The notes under the pieces: generated by a model | What the model saw: the letters and a program-made list of their open reading frames with translations, nothing else | The model's database searches: none | What the model was told of the DNA's origin: nothing | Assembly (NCBI RefSeq): GCF_014645515.1 | Contig: NZ_BMLW01000005.1 | Location: 266,714 to 330,713 of the forward strand | Direction of reading: 5' to 3' | Length of the DNA stretch: 64,000 bases | Source: Oceanobacillus neutriphilus | GTDB lineage: Bacteria; Bacillota; Bacilli; Bacillales; Amphibacillaceae | In this document: positions 37,390 through 46,648 of the stretch, in pieces | Layout of the letters: every line of letters starts with the position of its first letter | How positions within the stretch are numbered: the stretch's first letter is position 1 | Made by a program: the position numbers and the translations under genes

Positions 37390-38124
37390 GAATAAAGAAA
37401 CTGGTATAAAAACAGAATTGCAAAATGTTAATACATCGTTTTGCAACGAAAAATACATAGGTAATTTTGTTATTTGACATGGAGCCTCGTAGGTATGAGT
37501 CAAGAGCCATGGAGCCAGATAACACAATAAATCTGGCTCTTCTGCAGAAGGATTTCATGCTCACCTCTCCACATCAAATAGTAGTGATTCTTTACAATGC
37601 TATGAATTTAATCTTGCAAAGTTGTGTATTTTTATTTTGCATTACACAGTTGCATTCCACTTCCAGGTAAATCTTCCTTAGCTTCATTATTAGTTCATTT
37701 TGTGTTTACTCCCTCCTGCCACCATTAACGCAAACCTATATCAATTTCTGCTTCCTCTCCCTTATTTTTTAAATTTCCCCCTAATTCTCGAGCCTCCTTC
37801 AGAGCAGTTTTCTAACTTTTTAATATTAATCTATTATTATAGAATGAGTTTCATAATTACCCTTATCCTGTTAGAATTTTTTATTCGACTGTTCCTCCAA
37901 CCATTTAGCTCTTGAAAATTAGACCCAAATTCCTAATCCTCCTAAAATTATTGCAGGCACTAATATAATCCCTCATAGGAACCCCTTTCTTTCTTATTTA
38001 AAATGAAAATCATTACATTCTTCTGACTCCAAAGCACCGAATCCAAGTTTAAAATATTTATCGTTCACCAAAAGTACGTAATCATGCTATGCTATTTACA
38101 GATTGATTTGAAATGAGTGATTGT
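37390..38124. other. Intergenic stretch with a hairpin and decayed coding traces
   Basis: A 9-bp perfect hairpin (GAGCCAGAT with its complement, 37512-37539) lies here. Between about 37840 and 37990 the minus strand reads ILVPAIILGGLGIWV, a stop, FSRAKWLEEQSNKKF and another stop, like a decayed small membrane protein. No intact peptide gene was found upstream of the LytTR regulator. Confidence 0.4.
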
Positions 38125-38859
38125 ATGAGTATTTTCATATTGGAAGATGATGTGATTCAAGCGCAGCATTTAAAAGAATTAGTCGAAGCAATTTGTAAAA
38201 AGTATAATCTGCCGTATAATTTTATTGAAGTAACTAGTAAAAGCACACAAATAATAAAAAAGATTCCATTGACTACATATACACCAATCTATTTTTTAGA
38301 TATTGAAATTAAAAATGAAGAGCGGAAGGGGCTACAAGTTGCTCAGGAGATCCGTAAATATGATAGGGATGGCATCATTGTGTTTGTGACAACGTATTCT
38401 AAGTTTGCACCAATCTCCTATCAATATATGGTTTCGGCATTAACATTCATTGATAAATCTCTATCCTGCGATGAACGTTATAATATGTTTGAACAATGCC
38501 TGCTCCATTATCAAACACGGAATACAGATTGCGTTTCTAATGATAATTTTATCGTTGAAAATGCTAATGCTACTGTCAAGGTACCATTTGAAACGATAGA
38601 GTACATCAAAACGGATGAGCCGCATCGATTAGTCTTAGTAACAGCAGATCGATTAATTCATTTTTATGGTACATTAAAAGAAATGGAAGAATTGGATGAG
38701 CGCCTGCTTCGCTGCCATCAATCCTTTGTTGTGAATACAATGCAGATATTTTCCTACGATACAGCAGAAAGGATGATTGTTTTAAAAAACACGAAACAAA
38801 TTCCTGTATCACGACGTTTACATAAAAAAGTTCGTCAGCGGTTGAAAGGTGAATTGTAA
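38125..38859 (+). CDS. LytTR-family response regulator (AgrA-like)
   Basis: About 244 residues from an ATG at 38125, giving MSIFILEDD, the usual opening of AgrA-type receivers; an ATG four codons earlier lacks a ribosome binding site. The phosphorylation Asp is in PIYFLDIEIK and the Lys in TFIDKSL. The C-terminal LytTR DNA-binding domain is seen in VPFETIEYIKTDEPHRLVLV, then LLRCHQSFVVN and IPVSRRLHKKVRQRL. The kinase gene begins at the last base of the stop codon. Such systems sense peptides and control bacteriocins or virulence. Confidence 0.9.
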   Translation: MSIFILEDDVIQAQHLKELVEAICKKYNLPYNFIEVTSKSTQIIKKIPLTTYTPIYFLDIEIKNEERKGLQVAQEIRKYDRDGIIVFVTTYSKFAPISYQYMVSALTFIDKSLSCDERYNMFEQCLLHYQTRNTDCVSNDNFIVENANATVKVPFETIEYIKTDEPHRLVLVTADRLIHFYGTLKEMEELDERLLRCHQSFVVNTMQIFSYDTAERMIVLKNTKQIPVSRRLHKKVRQRLKGEL

Positions 38860-40172
38860 TGTTTGTTTATGATGTCATTGCAATTATACTCATTGGTATT
38901 AGTCATGTTATATTTTATTTTGAGTTAATTCGCTACAATCGCTTACCTTACATAATGGTAATCACTTTAAGCTTTATTTTTACAATTTTGCTCGGTGTTG
39001 TTGTTGCAGTAACCGGGTATCCTGAGTTTAACGTTATTATGCTATTATTATTTTTACTGTGCTTAGGCTTGATGCAGGTCAAATTAACTTTTATGCAAAA
39101 CCTTTACTTTGCATTAGTCAGCATGGTCAGTATCACGCTGGTGAAAATAGTGCTGATAGAATTTGTTATGCACTTGTTTATGTGGACTTCATTTAATATA
39201 TATACCTGGACTGTTAGTATCGTTCATCTTATTATTTCTATCATTATCCTGATTACTTTAGGGATGCTGCGTAATAAAGTGCAAAAACTAGCCCAATTTA
39301 TTATAAAAAGCCCAATTTACTACATAAGTTATCCAATGCTTGCTGCAGGTCTCATTGCGGCGTTAATTCTGACAACACCAGCTACTGAACTTTTAGCCGC
39401 TTTGCATAAACCGTATGGCCAAATGGGTTACAGCGCTCTCTTCATTTTATTTTTTATATTGCTGATAATTGTTATAATTGGCTCTCATTTAACAAAAGAA
39501 AGAATGCTGAAAGAACAACAGAACCATTTGGATAATGAATTATTAGATCATTTAGCTAAGTTGGAAGTTATGCATGACGACCTAGCAGCTTTCCGTCATG
39601 ATTATATGAATATATTATTAACGTTAGATGAAGGAGTGCGGACTAGAAATCTGGCACAGATTGAACACATCTATCATGAAATTATCGCACCTACCTCTGA
39701 GCTTATCAATAATCGAAATCTGGATATTGCCAAGTTATCGCACATCAAAGTACCTGGGGTAAAAAGCGTTTTGGGAGTTAAATTAATTTCCGCCCAGCAG
39801 CAAAACATACAAGTGATGATTGATATACCCCAACAAATTAAAGGAATTGCTATACCCGTTGTTGATTTTATCCGAATCATTTCCATCCTATTAGATAATG
39901 GCATAGAAGAAGCGATGCAAAGTAAAGAAAAAATATTACAGATTGCGTTCTTTGAATTGGATGAGAGACAATATTTTATTGTGAGTAATAGTTATAAGCA
40001 GCAAATGATTGACTTAGAGAATTTATACGAAAAACACTATTCTACTAAAGACGGTGATCGCGGATATGGATTGTATTCGTTAAAGTTGATGGTGGATAAA
40101 ACAAGTAATGCAACATTGGAAACCTTGAAAACTCCTTATTTTACACAAACTTTAATTTTAAAAAAGCAATGA
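38859..40172 (+). CDS. GHKL sensor histidine kinase (AgrC/ComD-like)
   Basis: 437 residues. The first ~205 form six or seven hydrophobic helices, the peptide-sensing module of AgrC-type kinases. The dimerisation helix carries AAFRHDYMNILL with the phospho-accepting His near residue 247, and the GHKL ATPase has ILLDNGIEEAM and DRGYGLYSLKL. It starts at the TAATG junction with the regulator gene. No agrB or peptide precursor gene is adjacent, so the signal must be encoded elsewhere or come from other cells. Confidence 0.9.
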   Translation: MFVYDVIAIILIGISHVIFYFELIRYNRLPYIMVITLSFIFTILLGVVVAVTGYPEFNVIMLLLFLLCLGLMQVKLTFMQNLYFALVSMVSITLVKIVLIEFVMHLFMWTSFNIYTWTVSIVHLIISIIILITLGMLRNKVQKLAQFIIKSPIYYISYPMLAAGLIAALILTTPATELLAALHKPYGQMGYSALFILFFILLIIVIIGSHLTKERMLKEQQNHLDNELLDHLAKLEVMHDDLAAFRHDYMNILLTLDEGVRTRNLAQIEHIYHEIIAPTSELINNRNLDIAKLSHIKVPGVKSVLGVKLISAQQQNIQVMIDIPQQIKGIAIPVVDFIRIISILLDNGIEEAMQSKEKILQIAFFELDERQYFIVSNSYKQQMIDLENLYEKHYSTKDGDRGYGLYSLKLMVDKTSNATLETLKTPYFTQTLILKKQ

Positions 40173-40188
40173 CAGAATCTTGTCATTG
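40167..40188 (+). terminator. Terminator after the LytTR/GHKL operon
   Basis: CAATGACA pairs perfectly with TGTCATTG around a 6-nt loop and is followed by seven T. The stem begins within the last codons of the kinase gene. Confidence 0.85.
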
Positions 40189-40377
40189 TTTTTTTATGGC
40201 CAGTTATGCCGAAATACAAACCGAATAGGAAAGATACCTATAATTAATATTGACAGTATTATACAATGCAACTAAGACAATCTTACAAGTGCTTTCTCTG
40301 GTTTTAAGTTATGTATATCTGTATACCGCTGTAAGCACGTAGGATAAATAACAGCATAAACACATAGGAGCGTTCAC

Positions 40378-41571
40378 ATGTATTTTGATTCTTTAACAAG
40401 TTTAAGCAGTACAGCACTTTATATTTCTTTTCTAATATACTTGGTTGCAATTATTCCTTTAGGACTATCTGTGAAATCTAAAGGAAAAGCGTTCTCAATA
40501 ATAGGTATCGCATTAACCTGGGTAGGATTTATTTTACAACTCTTATATTTTGTCACAAGATGGTATGTATCCGGACATGCTCCTGTCAGTAATCTATATG
40601 AATTCATGACATTTTTTGGAATCATGCTGGTAGGCAGCTTTCTTATTATCTATCATATATTTCGTCAAAGTGTCATTGGTCTTTTTGCTCTGCCAATAGC
40701 ACTTCTTATTCTTGGATTTGCAAATGCATTTTCAAAGGACATATCACCCCTTGTTCCATCATTACAAAGCGGGTGGTTACAAATTCATGTAACAACAGTA
40801 GCTTTTTCCAGTGCCATTTTATCCATAGCTTTTATTACAGGAATTATATTCTTGTTAAAAACAATCCATCCTGAAGAGAAAAGTAATAAACCATTCTTTT
40901 TAGAGCTCGTTATGTATTTCCTGGTAATCGTATTTGCTTTCATTTCAGTAACAAGTACCTTTAGTATGATTGGCTATAATAAAAATATCGCATTTGAAAA
41001 TTATAATTTGGAAACAGAAGTTTATCAATATAAAATGCCGGCCATCGTTGTCCCTAAAGACTCTATTGTTGTGTCGGACGATTATAAGGAACAGTTTGCA
41101 AACCAAAATAATGGAATACTCGAAATACCTAATTCCATCGATTCAAAAAAATTAAATTCCCTTATATGGTCATTCTTAGCTGGAAGCCTTCTCTATATAC
41201 TAATCAGGCTGTTTACTAGACGTAAAATCATTTCCCTGCTTAAACCACTCACCCAAAAGGTAAATGCGACAACAATGGATGAAGTTACTTACCGTGCAAT
41301 AATTATTGGATTTCCATTATTCGCACTCGGCGGACTAATATTTGGATCAATATGGGCACAAATGGCTTGGGGCAGATTTTGGGGTTGGGATCCAAAAGAA
41401 GTTTGGTCACTTATCACCTTTTTATTTTATGCTGTATTGCTGCATCTCCGCATTGGAGGAGGTTTGAGAGGAGAAAAAACAGCATGGATGGCAATCATCG
41501 GTTTTAGTATTATTGTTTTTAATCAGGTATTTGTCAATTTGGTTATTGCCGGACTACATTCCTATGCTTGA
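40378..41571 (+). CDS. Cytochrome c biogenesis protein CcsB/ResC-like
   Basis: 397 residues with eight or more helices and the CcsA/CcmF haem-handling WWD-type motif WGRFWGWDPKEVWSL. Further marks are the histidine-bearing loops WYVSGHAPVSNLYEF and LQIHVTTVAFSS and a late LLHLRIGGG. In Bacillus, ResC acts with ResB to deliver haem to apocytochrome c on the outer side of the membrane. AGGAGC precedes the ATG. No resA, resB or resDE genes adjoin it, so it is a stand-alone copy and probably a second ResC or one separated from its partner. Confidence 0.87.
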   Translation: MYFDSLTSLSSTALYISFLIYLVAIIPLGLSVKSKGKAFSIIGIALTWVGFILQLLYFVTRWYVSGHAPVSNLYEFMTFFGIMLVGSFLIIYHIFRQSVIGLFALPIALLILGFANAFSKDISPLVPSLQSGWLQIHVTTVAFSSAILSIAFITGIIFLLKTIHPEEKSNKPFFLELVMYFLVIVFAFISVTSTFSMIGYNKNIAFENYNLETEVYQYKMPAIVVPKDSIVVSDDYKEQFANQNNGILEIPNSIDSKKLNSLIWSFLAGSLLYILIRLFTRRKIISLLKPLTQKVNATTMDEVTYRAIIIGFPLFALGGLIFGSIWAQMAWGRFWGWDPKEVWSLITFLFYAVLLHLRIGGGLRGEKTAWMAIIGFSIIVFNQVFVNLVIAGLHSYA

Positions 41572-41749
41572 TTGCTTTAGTAGTTTAAATGTATTTTAAG
41601 AATGGGAAGATTACCAGTAAAAATTTATTATCTTAGCGTTTATTAAACCACTAACTTCTTGACATTCACATAGCGTCTATAATCCTAAACACCTGCATAC
41701 TATCGGTAATGTATAATTATAACTCATGTAGAAAGTTAGGAGGAAAAAC

Positions 41750-42040
41750 ATGTTATTTGCATCGTCATCGACTGTAACTTCTAATGAAATTCTTATATTT
41801 ATTTCATTATTTATCATCTTAATAGTTTCTTGCTTTTTAGCTTTTGCTATATTAACTTCACTTTTTATAAATGACAGAAAAAAAGCATATTATTTTATTG
41901 TATACATGGCATTTGGCGTTATATTTTCATTAATAGCATCTTTCCGTTATCATGCTGCCATTGGAATTATTACTTTAGCAGTGTACATTATTTTTATTCT
42001 TGCATTTTATTTATGGACCAAACGCAAAAATAGTAAATAG
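41750..42040 (+). CDS. Small membrane protein of unknown function
   Basis: 96 residues with three hydrophobic segments (about 12-38, 47-65 and 69-88) and a basic C-terminus WTKRKNSK. AGGAGG lies 7 nt before the ATG, which supports real translation. It follows CcsB after 180 nt with its own upstream space, so it is probably independent. Not recognised beyond being a membrane protein. Confidence 0.65.
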   Translation: MLFASSSTVTSNEILIFISLFIILIVSCFLAFAILTSLFINDRKKAYYFIVYMAFGVIFSLIASFRYHAAIGIITLAVYIIFILAFYLWTKRKNSK

Positions 42041-42260
42041 TAATAAACTAAGTTAAAATCTCAACGTCTGTTTGCATTAAAATGGTGTATTTCTACACAG
42101 ATGTACCTGCTAAACTAAATTTGTTTAGCAGGTTCTATGATGGCTTAAATAAGGTTTATTTTAATATCTATTTCTTTTTTATAATTGGTTTTTTATTATT
42201 TCTTACAATACTTCAGCCGCCTTCAGTATAGAATAAGACAAGTGTTGTTTGTATAAAGAA

Positions 42261-43214
42261 CTATAGTATTTTCATCTCTCCGTTATTTGAAAAAGTCGAG
42301 AAATCCAAAGAATTTACTATTGAATTAAAGATATCAGACCTTGTCCATTGAGGAAAATGAGCCGTATTTCTTATAGTAAAATAGATTTTTGGAGATTTGA
42401 TTTTTTGATAAAAATGATAGACTAACTCATTGGAAGCATGATAATCATATTCCCCTTCGATAAAGGCAATAGGAACTTTAAAATCTTCGTGATCTGAAAA
42501 GTCAATTTGAGATACTTCATGCCATAGTTTAACGATAGATTGCTTTGAACCCTTCAATCGTTTTATGCAATCTAATAATGAATAATTTTTGGAAGTGATA
42601 AAGTACGGATATAACGATAAATACGAGCTTTTTCCGTAAAGAGAAACTTTTTGTTTGATTAACTGACTCATAAAAAACATTAAATCAGAATACCAGCTTT
42701 CCTGGTTGAATGTAGTGTTTAAAGACGAAATTTTATTTTTAAGCCTAAGATTATCAGTATGATCTTCCAAGTATTCTCTACTTTTATCAAACATTTTTTG
42801 TGAACAAATAACCTGGCCAACTCCAATATAAAATTGGATCAAGTCTGGATATTGAATAATAAATTTCATTCCAATAATGCTCCCCCAAGAATGCCCCAGT
42901 AAACATACTTTCTCTTTCTTGAATTCGACCAGCATTTTTTCAATTAAGACTTTCAAATCAACTACAAAACGATCTATAGTAAGTTTCTCATTTTCTTTAA
43001 ACTTATAGTATGATTTTCCAGCACCTCTTTGCTCCCAAATAATAAAAGTATATTTCTTGGATAAATCTGAATTAAAATGCTCAGCAAGAGGTAAAGTAGC
43101 ATCTCCGGGACCTCCATGTATATAAATCAAAATCGGATTATCCAAATTGTTACTAAGTATATGAACATACTGGTTTGTTCTATTTATAGTATACCATTTC
43201 CCATAATTATACAT
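42261..43214 (-). CDS. Alpha/beta hydrolase, prolyl aminopeptidase-like
   Basis: About 317 residues from the ATG at 43214. The oxyanion motif HGGPGDA, then WEQRGAGKS, nucleophile elbow LLGHSWGS, acid residue in EGEYDYHAS and histidine in TAHFPQW are all present, as in the prolyl iminopeptidase S33 family. GGAGG lies 11 nt before the chosen ATG; the longer reading runs through the divergent tetR promoter. It is transcribed away from the TetR regulator over a shared operator, so it is likely de-repressed by a small molecule, perhaps its own substrate. Confidence 0.82.
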   Translation of the reverse strand: MYNYGKWYTINRTNQYVHILSNNLDNPILIYIHGGPGDATLPLAEHFNSDLSKKYTFIIWEQRGAGKSYYKFKENEKLTIDRFVVDLKVLIEKMLVEFKKEKVCLLGHSWGSIIGMKFIIQYPDLIQFYIGVGQVICSQKMFDKSREYLEDHTDNLRLKNKISSLNTTFNQESWYSDLMFFMSQLIKQKVSLYGKSSYLSLYPYFITSKNYSLLDCIKRLKGSKQSIVKLWHEVSQIDFSDHEDFKVPIAFIEGEYDYHASNELVYHFYQKIKSPKIYFTIRNTAHFPQWTRSDIFNSIVNSLDFSTFSNNGEMKIL

Positions 43215-43231
43215 TATGTTCCCTACCTCCA

Positions 43232-43260
43232 TTGACACAGTTGTGTCATATAGATATAGT
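43232..43260 (+). promoter_or_regulatory. tetR promoter with overlapping palindromic operator
   Basis: TTGACA (43232-43237) and TATAGT (43255-43260) are exactly 17 nt apart, facing the TetR gene. The palindrome TGACACAGTTGTGTCA (43233-43248) overlaps the -35 box. On the other strand it lies just downstream of TTGTTT-17-TATATG, which would drive the hydrolase gene. One bound repressor could block both directions. Confidence 0.8.
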
Positions 43261-43328
43261 TTATATGGAAAACAATTCATATTCAATAAACCGAAACAGA
43301 TTAATGGAATGTGTGTCAAGGAGGATGT

Positions 43329-43844
43329 ATGGGTAAAAACGAAGATATAATAGCTGGTCTATTTTCCGTAATGGAAACGTATGATTTTTCACTAATTACT
43401 GTTACTCAAATAGCTCAAGAGGCTGGAGTAGGAAGAAAAACTTTTTATAGATATTTTAAAAATAAAGAAGAAGTACTTGAAAAGTCTGTAGAATTACTAT
43501 TCTTAGAGTATTCTTCATCCCAAGACAACTATTTTGCTTCAAATTATGAAGAACTAATTTATAATCATTTTTTATTTTGGGTAAATCATCTACCCCATCT
43601 TAAGGTTATCTATAAAAATGGGCTAATGTTATATCTTTTTAAACAATATCAAAAATACGTTCCTAAACTTAACGACTATTATTTAAGTAATATAGAGATT
43701 AATCATAGCACTGCCATTTATGCGAATGCGTTTACCACTGGTATATTTTGGTCCATGCTTTACACTTGGTTAGAGAACGGGGCTAAAGAAACTCCGGAAG
43801 AATTAGCAGCTATCTGTATGGATTTTTTACAGAACAAAGTATAG
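43329..43844 (+). CDS. TetR/AcrR-family transcriptional regulator
   Basis: About 171 residues. The N-terminal DNA-binding domain is visible in ITVTQIAQEAGVGRKTFYRYFKNKEEVL; the ligand-binding half has a C-terminal TetR_C-like pattern ending ETPEELAAICMDFLQNK. The ATG at 43329 has AGGAGG 4 nt upstream; a GTG six codons earlier encodes part of that site. It is divergent from the alpha/beta hydrolase, with the palindromic operator between, and is probably autorepressed. Confidence 0.88.
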   Translation: MGKNEDIIAGLFSVMETYDFSLITVTQIAQEAGVGRKTFYRYFKNKEEVLEKSVELLFLEYSSSQDNYFASNYEELIYNHFLFWVNHLPHLKVIYKNGLMLYLFKQYQKYVPKLNDYYLSNIEINHSTAIYANAFTTGIFWSMLYTWLENGAKETPEELAAICMDFLQNKV

Positions 43845-43920
43845 AAAGTTTGAAAAACTATAGAAAAGTATATCAGGAATTATTCCTACAGAGTGAATTA
43901 ATTTTAAAGAAGCACACAAA

Positions 43921-44075
43921 CCGGGGATTAGATTCTTCTTTTCATAATATCACTATTGTTTCCTTTCAAAATTCACTGATTTTCGCCCCTCTATTATCTT
44001 TAGGTAATCTCATCATAAGCCTTGGCACCGTGTCAAGGGCGATCACTTTTACTTTTGCAATTCTTTATGTATTTG
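43921..44075 (-). pseudogene. Relic of a merR gene 5' end and its promoter
   Basis: This stretch aligns with the start and promoter of the intact merR gene at 53225-53395. Shared parts include the dyad CTTGGCACCGTGTCAAGG, the downstream TATGAT box, the spacer, and codons equivalent to KISEL-SKETG and KKNLI. The start codon is lost (GCG), stops interrupt the frame and about 20 nt are deleted. The rest of the gene is gone. It is a decayed second copy of the same regulator type. Confidence 0.7.
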
Positions 44076-44210
44076 CAGCTCATTGGTAAAGCTCATCATA
44101 ACCTAAGCTATTTAACAATTTAATACCAACTGACTTCTTAAATTCTTTATACAGGGACTTTTAACTGTTTCACTGCTCTTTCAGGTATCCAATTTTGCTT
44201 TTTCTATCAG

Positions 44211-44576
44211 TTATAACAAAAATAATATATTCTTTTTTTTGCAAAACTCTCGACCCCCGCCTCTTTTTGTTCTTAGATATCTTTCTAAACCACTATTTTC
44301 AGACATTAACTCTGTTGTGCTAATAACTTCTTTCTTTTTCTTTAAATATAAGCTTAAGAACCTCAACTGCTCTCCTATCCGTCCAATTATTCTTTCCAAT
44401 TCTAAACAGATAGCCAATATCACTATCCGAAACAGAAGATTGAAAGACTACCAAATTCTCTCTCCTCCTCTATATTTATAGATTGTGGTTGCAGTCAATA
44501 TACTATGCTCTTCATACAATTTTATAAGTTCTTCTATACATTTTTCTTTGTTCCATTTAGTTATCTTTGATTCCAT
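44211..44576 (-). pseudogene. Decayed gene resembling homing-endonuclease-associated repeats
   Basis: From an ATG at 44576, with GGAG 9 nt upstream, the first 43 codons read KITKWNKEKCIEELIKLYEEH and SILTATTIYKY, similar to the repeat found next to HNH homing endonucleases and in some regulators (W-x-K-E-x-x-I-E-x-L-x-x-L-Y). The frame then breaks. Traces continue in other frames, for example LERYLRTKRGGGREFCKKK. The match is by eye and tentative. The remaining 44076-44750 gap shows nothing else. Confidence 0.35.
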
Positions 44577-44750
44577 AAGCTGACACTCCATAATTATAAT
44601 GAACATAATATATCATAAAAAAGATTACCATTGATAAACTTTGTAGGTGTAACTGAATACATTTTGTCTTAATTTAATTTTATACATTAAAACTTATTCA
44701 TCAATTCTTAAGACTGCTAAATTCTTGAAAGTCAGAGTTGTAATAAACAT

Positions 44751-46160
44751 TTAATATTTACATTCCCTAGCATCGTTATAAACACCTTGTTTAATCCAAA
44801 AATACAACCATTTAACTTCAATCTCATAAAAATCAAAATACCGTACTATATCTTTTATATTGGAATAATCATACCAAGCATATTTATGAACAAGTTTCAC
44901 ATTCCTTCTTGAAATGCTAGATAACTGCTCATTTTGCGAATCGCTCAACAATACTGAGGCTAAAAACAACATTTCACTATTTTCCTCATTTATAGGCACT
45001 TCAATAAACGTTTTTGCTAGTGCCCTTTCTAATTGTATTAACCTATACTTATCTCTATTTTCAACATAGTAATCTACTAACGATTTCACAGTAATATTTT
45101 TATAAGTACCATCTATTAAATCGGAACCGGTTATTTTTTTGTGATTATTGGTATTTTCAATAAAATCCATAAGTACATCATCTGAAGGTGGTAATGTATT
45201 ATGTACGAGTTCCCAATCCTCTTTCCAAGAGTCTAAACCAAAATGCACAGCAATCGCTCTGGCAGTCAATATCTGAATTTGATAAATAACCGTTTGTGAT
45301 TCACTATTTAAGATGTTGAAAAAGGGAGAGAGTTTCCAAATTAACTTTTCTTTATAAGATACGCGACCGTGAGCTATAGAATTACGTATTTTAACGAACT
45401 TATTCACTAAGGAATAAGTTCGTTCATCTAATATTGAATGCCTTTTCAAAAAATAATTAATCTTTGTAGTGATTGAGGCCTCATCACTAATTAGTACATC
45501 TTTTAAGGTTTTCAACTTAGCATTAATTGTATTCTCTTTGATATTACCACTTTGATTTAGTGTCTCTGAGGCAAAAACAGTTAAAAAGCGCTTTATCTCT
45601 TCATTAGCTGCTTTTTTAAAATCATTATAGTAGTAGCCTGCGAGTAATTCCAGTATATGAAAATGTGTTAGAATTGCTTCGTCATGATAAGTGTTTACTT
45701 CACTTTCTCCAACCATATAAAGTGCTTTTCTCCATCTATCTAATAAAGTAATAATTAATGTTTTAAAGTGTTTTTCCTCTAATTTCTCAAGTAACAATAT
45801 TAAGTCATCAGAATAATCTGATTCCCCTAACGATAAAATAGTAGTATTTATGCTTTTAGAAGGATTAATTCCAGCTTCCACCTTTTGAGTTTTGCTTTCT
45901 TTCACTTCGTATATTGTAAATAGTTGTCCGGTAAAATAAGACAATACACCTTGAATAACTAGTAAATCTGGTCTAGCATAACGTTTTATTTCCCATGAAC
46001 TATCTATGCTATCGACCGTTTTAATACACTCAACAATTAATCGGTTGTCTTCCGTATAAACAGTTGTATCATTAAATTTAAATTCAACAATAAAATCATC
46101 AAGATTTGGTAAACAATACACATCCTTGTAAGAGATAACACTTTTCATCTTTTTGTCCAT
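44751..46160 (-). CDS. HEPN-like domain protein, possible RNase/defence factor
   Basis: About 469 residues, no membrane segment or signal peptide. The central-C-terminal helical region contains VNKFVKIRNSIAHGRVSY, with the R-x4-H arrangement of the HEPN ribonuclease motif, preceded by a helix-rich segment (HFHILELLAGYYYNDFKK). Similar large HEPN proteins (ApeA-like and RloC/C4-like groups) act in abortive infection. The N-terminal 130 residues look beta-rich and are not assigned. Start ATG 46160 has AAGGCGG 8 nt upstream. An SDR relic separates it from the treble-clef nuclease gene. Function is inference from a short motif. Confidence 0.55.
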   Translation of the reverse strand: MDKKMKSVISYKDVYCLPNLDDFIVEFKFNDTTVYTEDNRLIVECIKTVDSIDSSWEIKRYARPDLLVIQGVLSYFTGQLFTIYEVKESKTQKVEAGINPSKSINTTILSLGESDYSDDLILLLEKLEEKHFKTLIITLLDRWRKALYMVGESEVNTYHDEAILTHFHILELLAGYYYNDFKKAANEEIKRFLTVFASETLNQSGNIKENTINAKLKTLKDVLISDEASITTKINYFLKRHSILDERTYSLVNKFVKIRNSIAHGRVSYKEKLIWKLSPFFNILNSESQTVIYQIQILTARAIAVHFGLDSWKEDWELVHNTLPPSDDVLMDFIENTNNHKKITGSDLIDGTYKNITVKSLVDYYVENRDKYRLIQLERALAKTFIEVPINEENSEMLFLASVLLSDSQNEQLSSISRRNVKLVHKYAWYDYSNIKDIVRYFDFYEIEVKWLYFWIKQGVYNDARECKY

Positions 46161-46222
46161 TCTATACACCGCCTTCTTCTAATTAATAATGTTTAAGAAA
46201 TTATTTTTATATTAGATTAGTT

Positions 46223-46531
46223 TTAGCCAACTAAAGTATGCTTGTTAATTTTTTTGAACAATTCTTCAGGAGCAGTAGACTCCATAAAGTTTCCTTTAAA
46301 TTCACGAAATGTTGCTTCTTCTACAAGTACTGCTTTAAATCCCTCTATTACAGCATCTAAGTCATCAGCTCCTCATTCTTGACCTTGCGCTCGATGGTGA
46401 ATAATAACGGAAGATCCATGAGTAACTACTTTCCTGGTTATGGTATATCCTATACCTGCCTGTCTACTAACTTCTGTAACCAAGACTTTTCATCTTTTTA
46501 ATGGATATTGTTCCCTTGTCAATTCGCTCAT
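46223..46531 (-). pseudogene. Short-chain dehydrogenase relic with two in-frame stops
   Basis: From an ATG with GGAGG upstream the frame reads MSELTREQYPLKR, TGA, KVLVTEVSRQAGIGYTITRK (SDR cofactor motif TGxxRxxGIG), HGSSVIIHHRAQGQE, TGA, GADDLDAVIEGFKAVLVEEA and ends at 46223. Only the N-terminal 100 codons of a 250-residue SDR remain. It is dead but well preserved, so decay is recent. Confidence 0.8.
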
Positions 46532-46648
46532 AATTTCCCTCCTTCTAAAATATATCTTATAAAGGATTTTATTTTTTAGAGATTCATCTACAACACTTTG
46601 AAAACTTTTTGAAATACTCTCTCTCTCTTTAGTTGAATAAGTTTTATT

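Noticed and set aside
37700..37915. Candidate peptide gene upstream of the LytTR system
   Set aside because: The plus-strand ORF lacks a ribosome binding site and signal-peptide features; the minus strand shows decayed coding traces instead.
43850..44089. 79-codon plus-strand ORF after the TetR gene
   Set aside because: It crosses the decayed merR relic on the opposite strand and has no coding character of its own.
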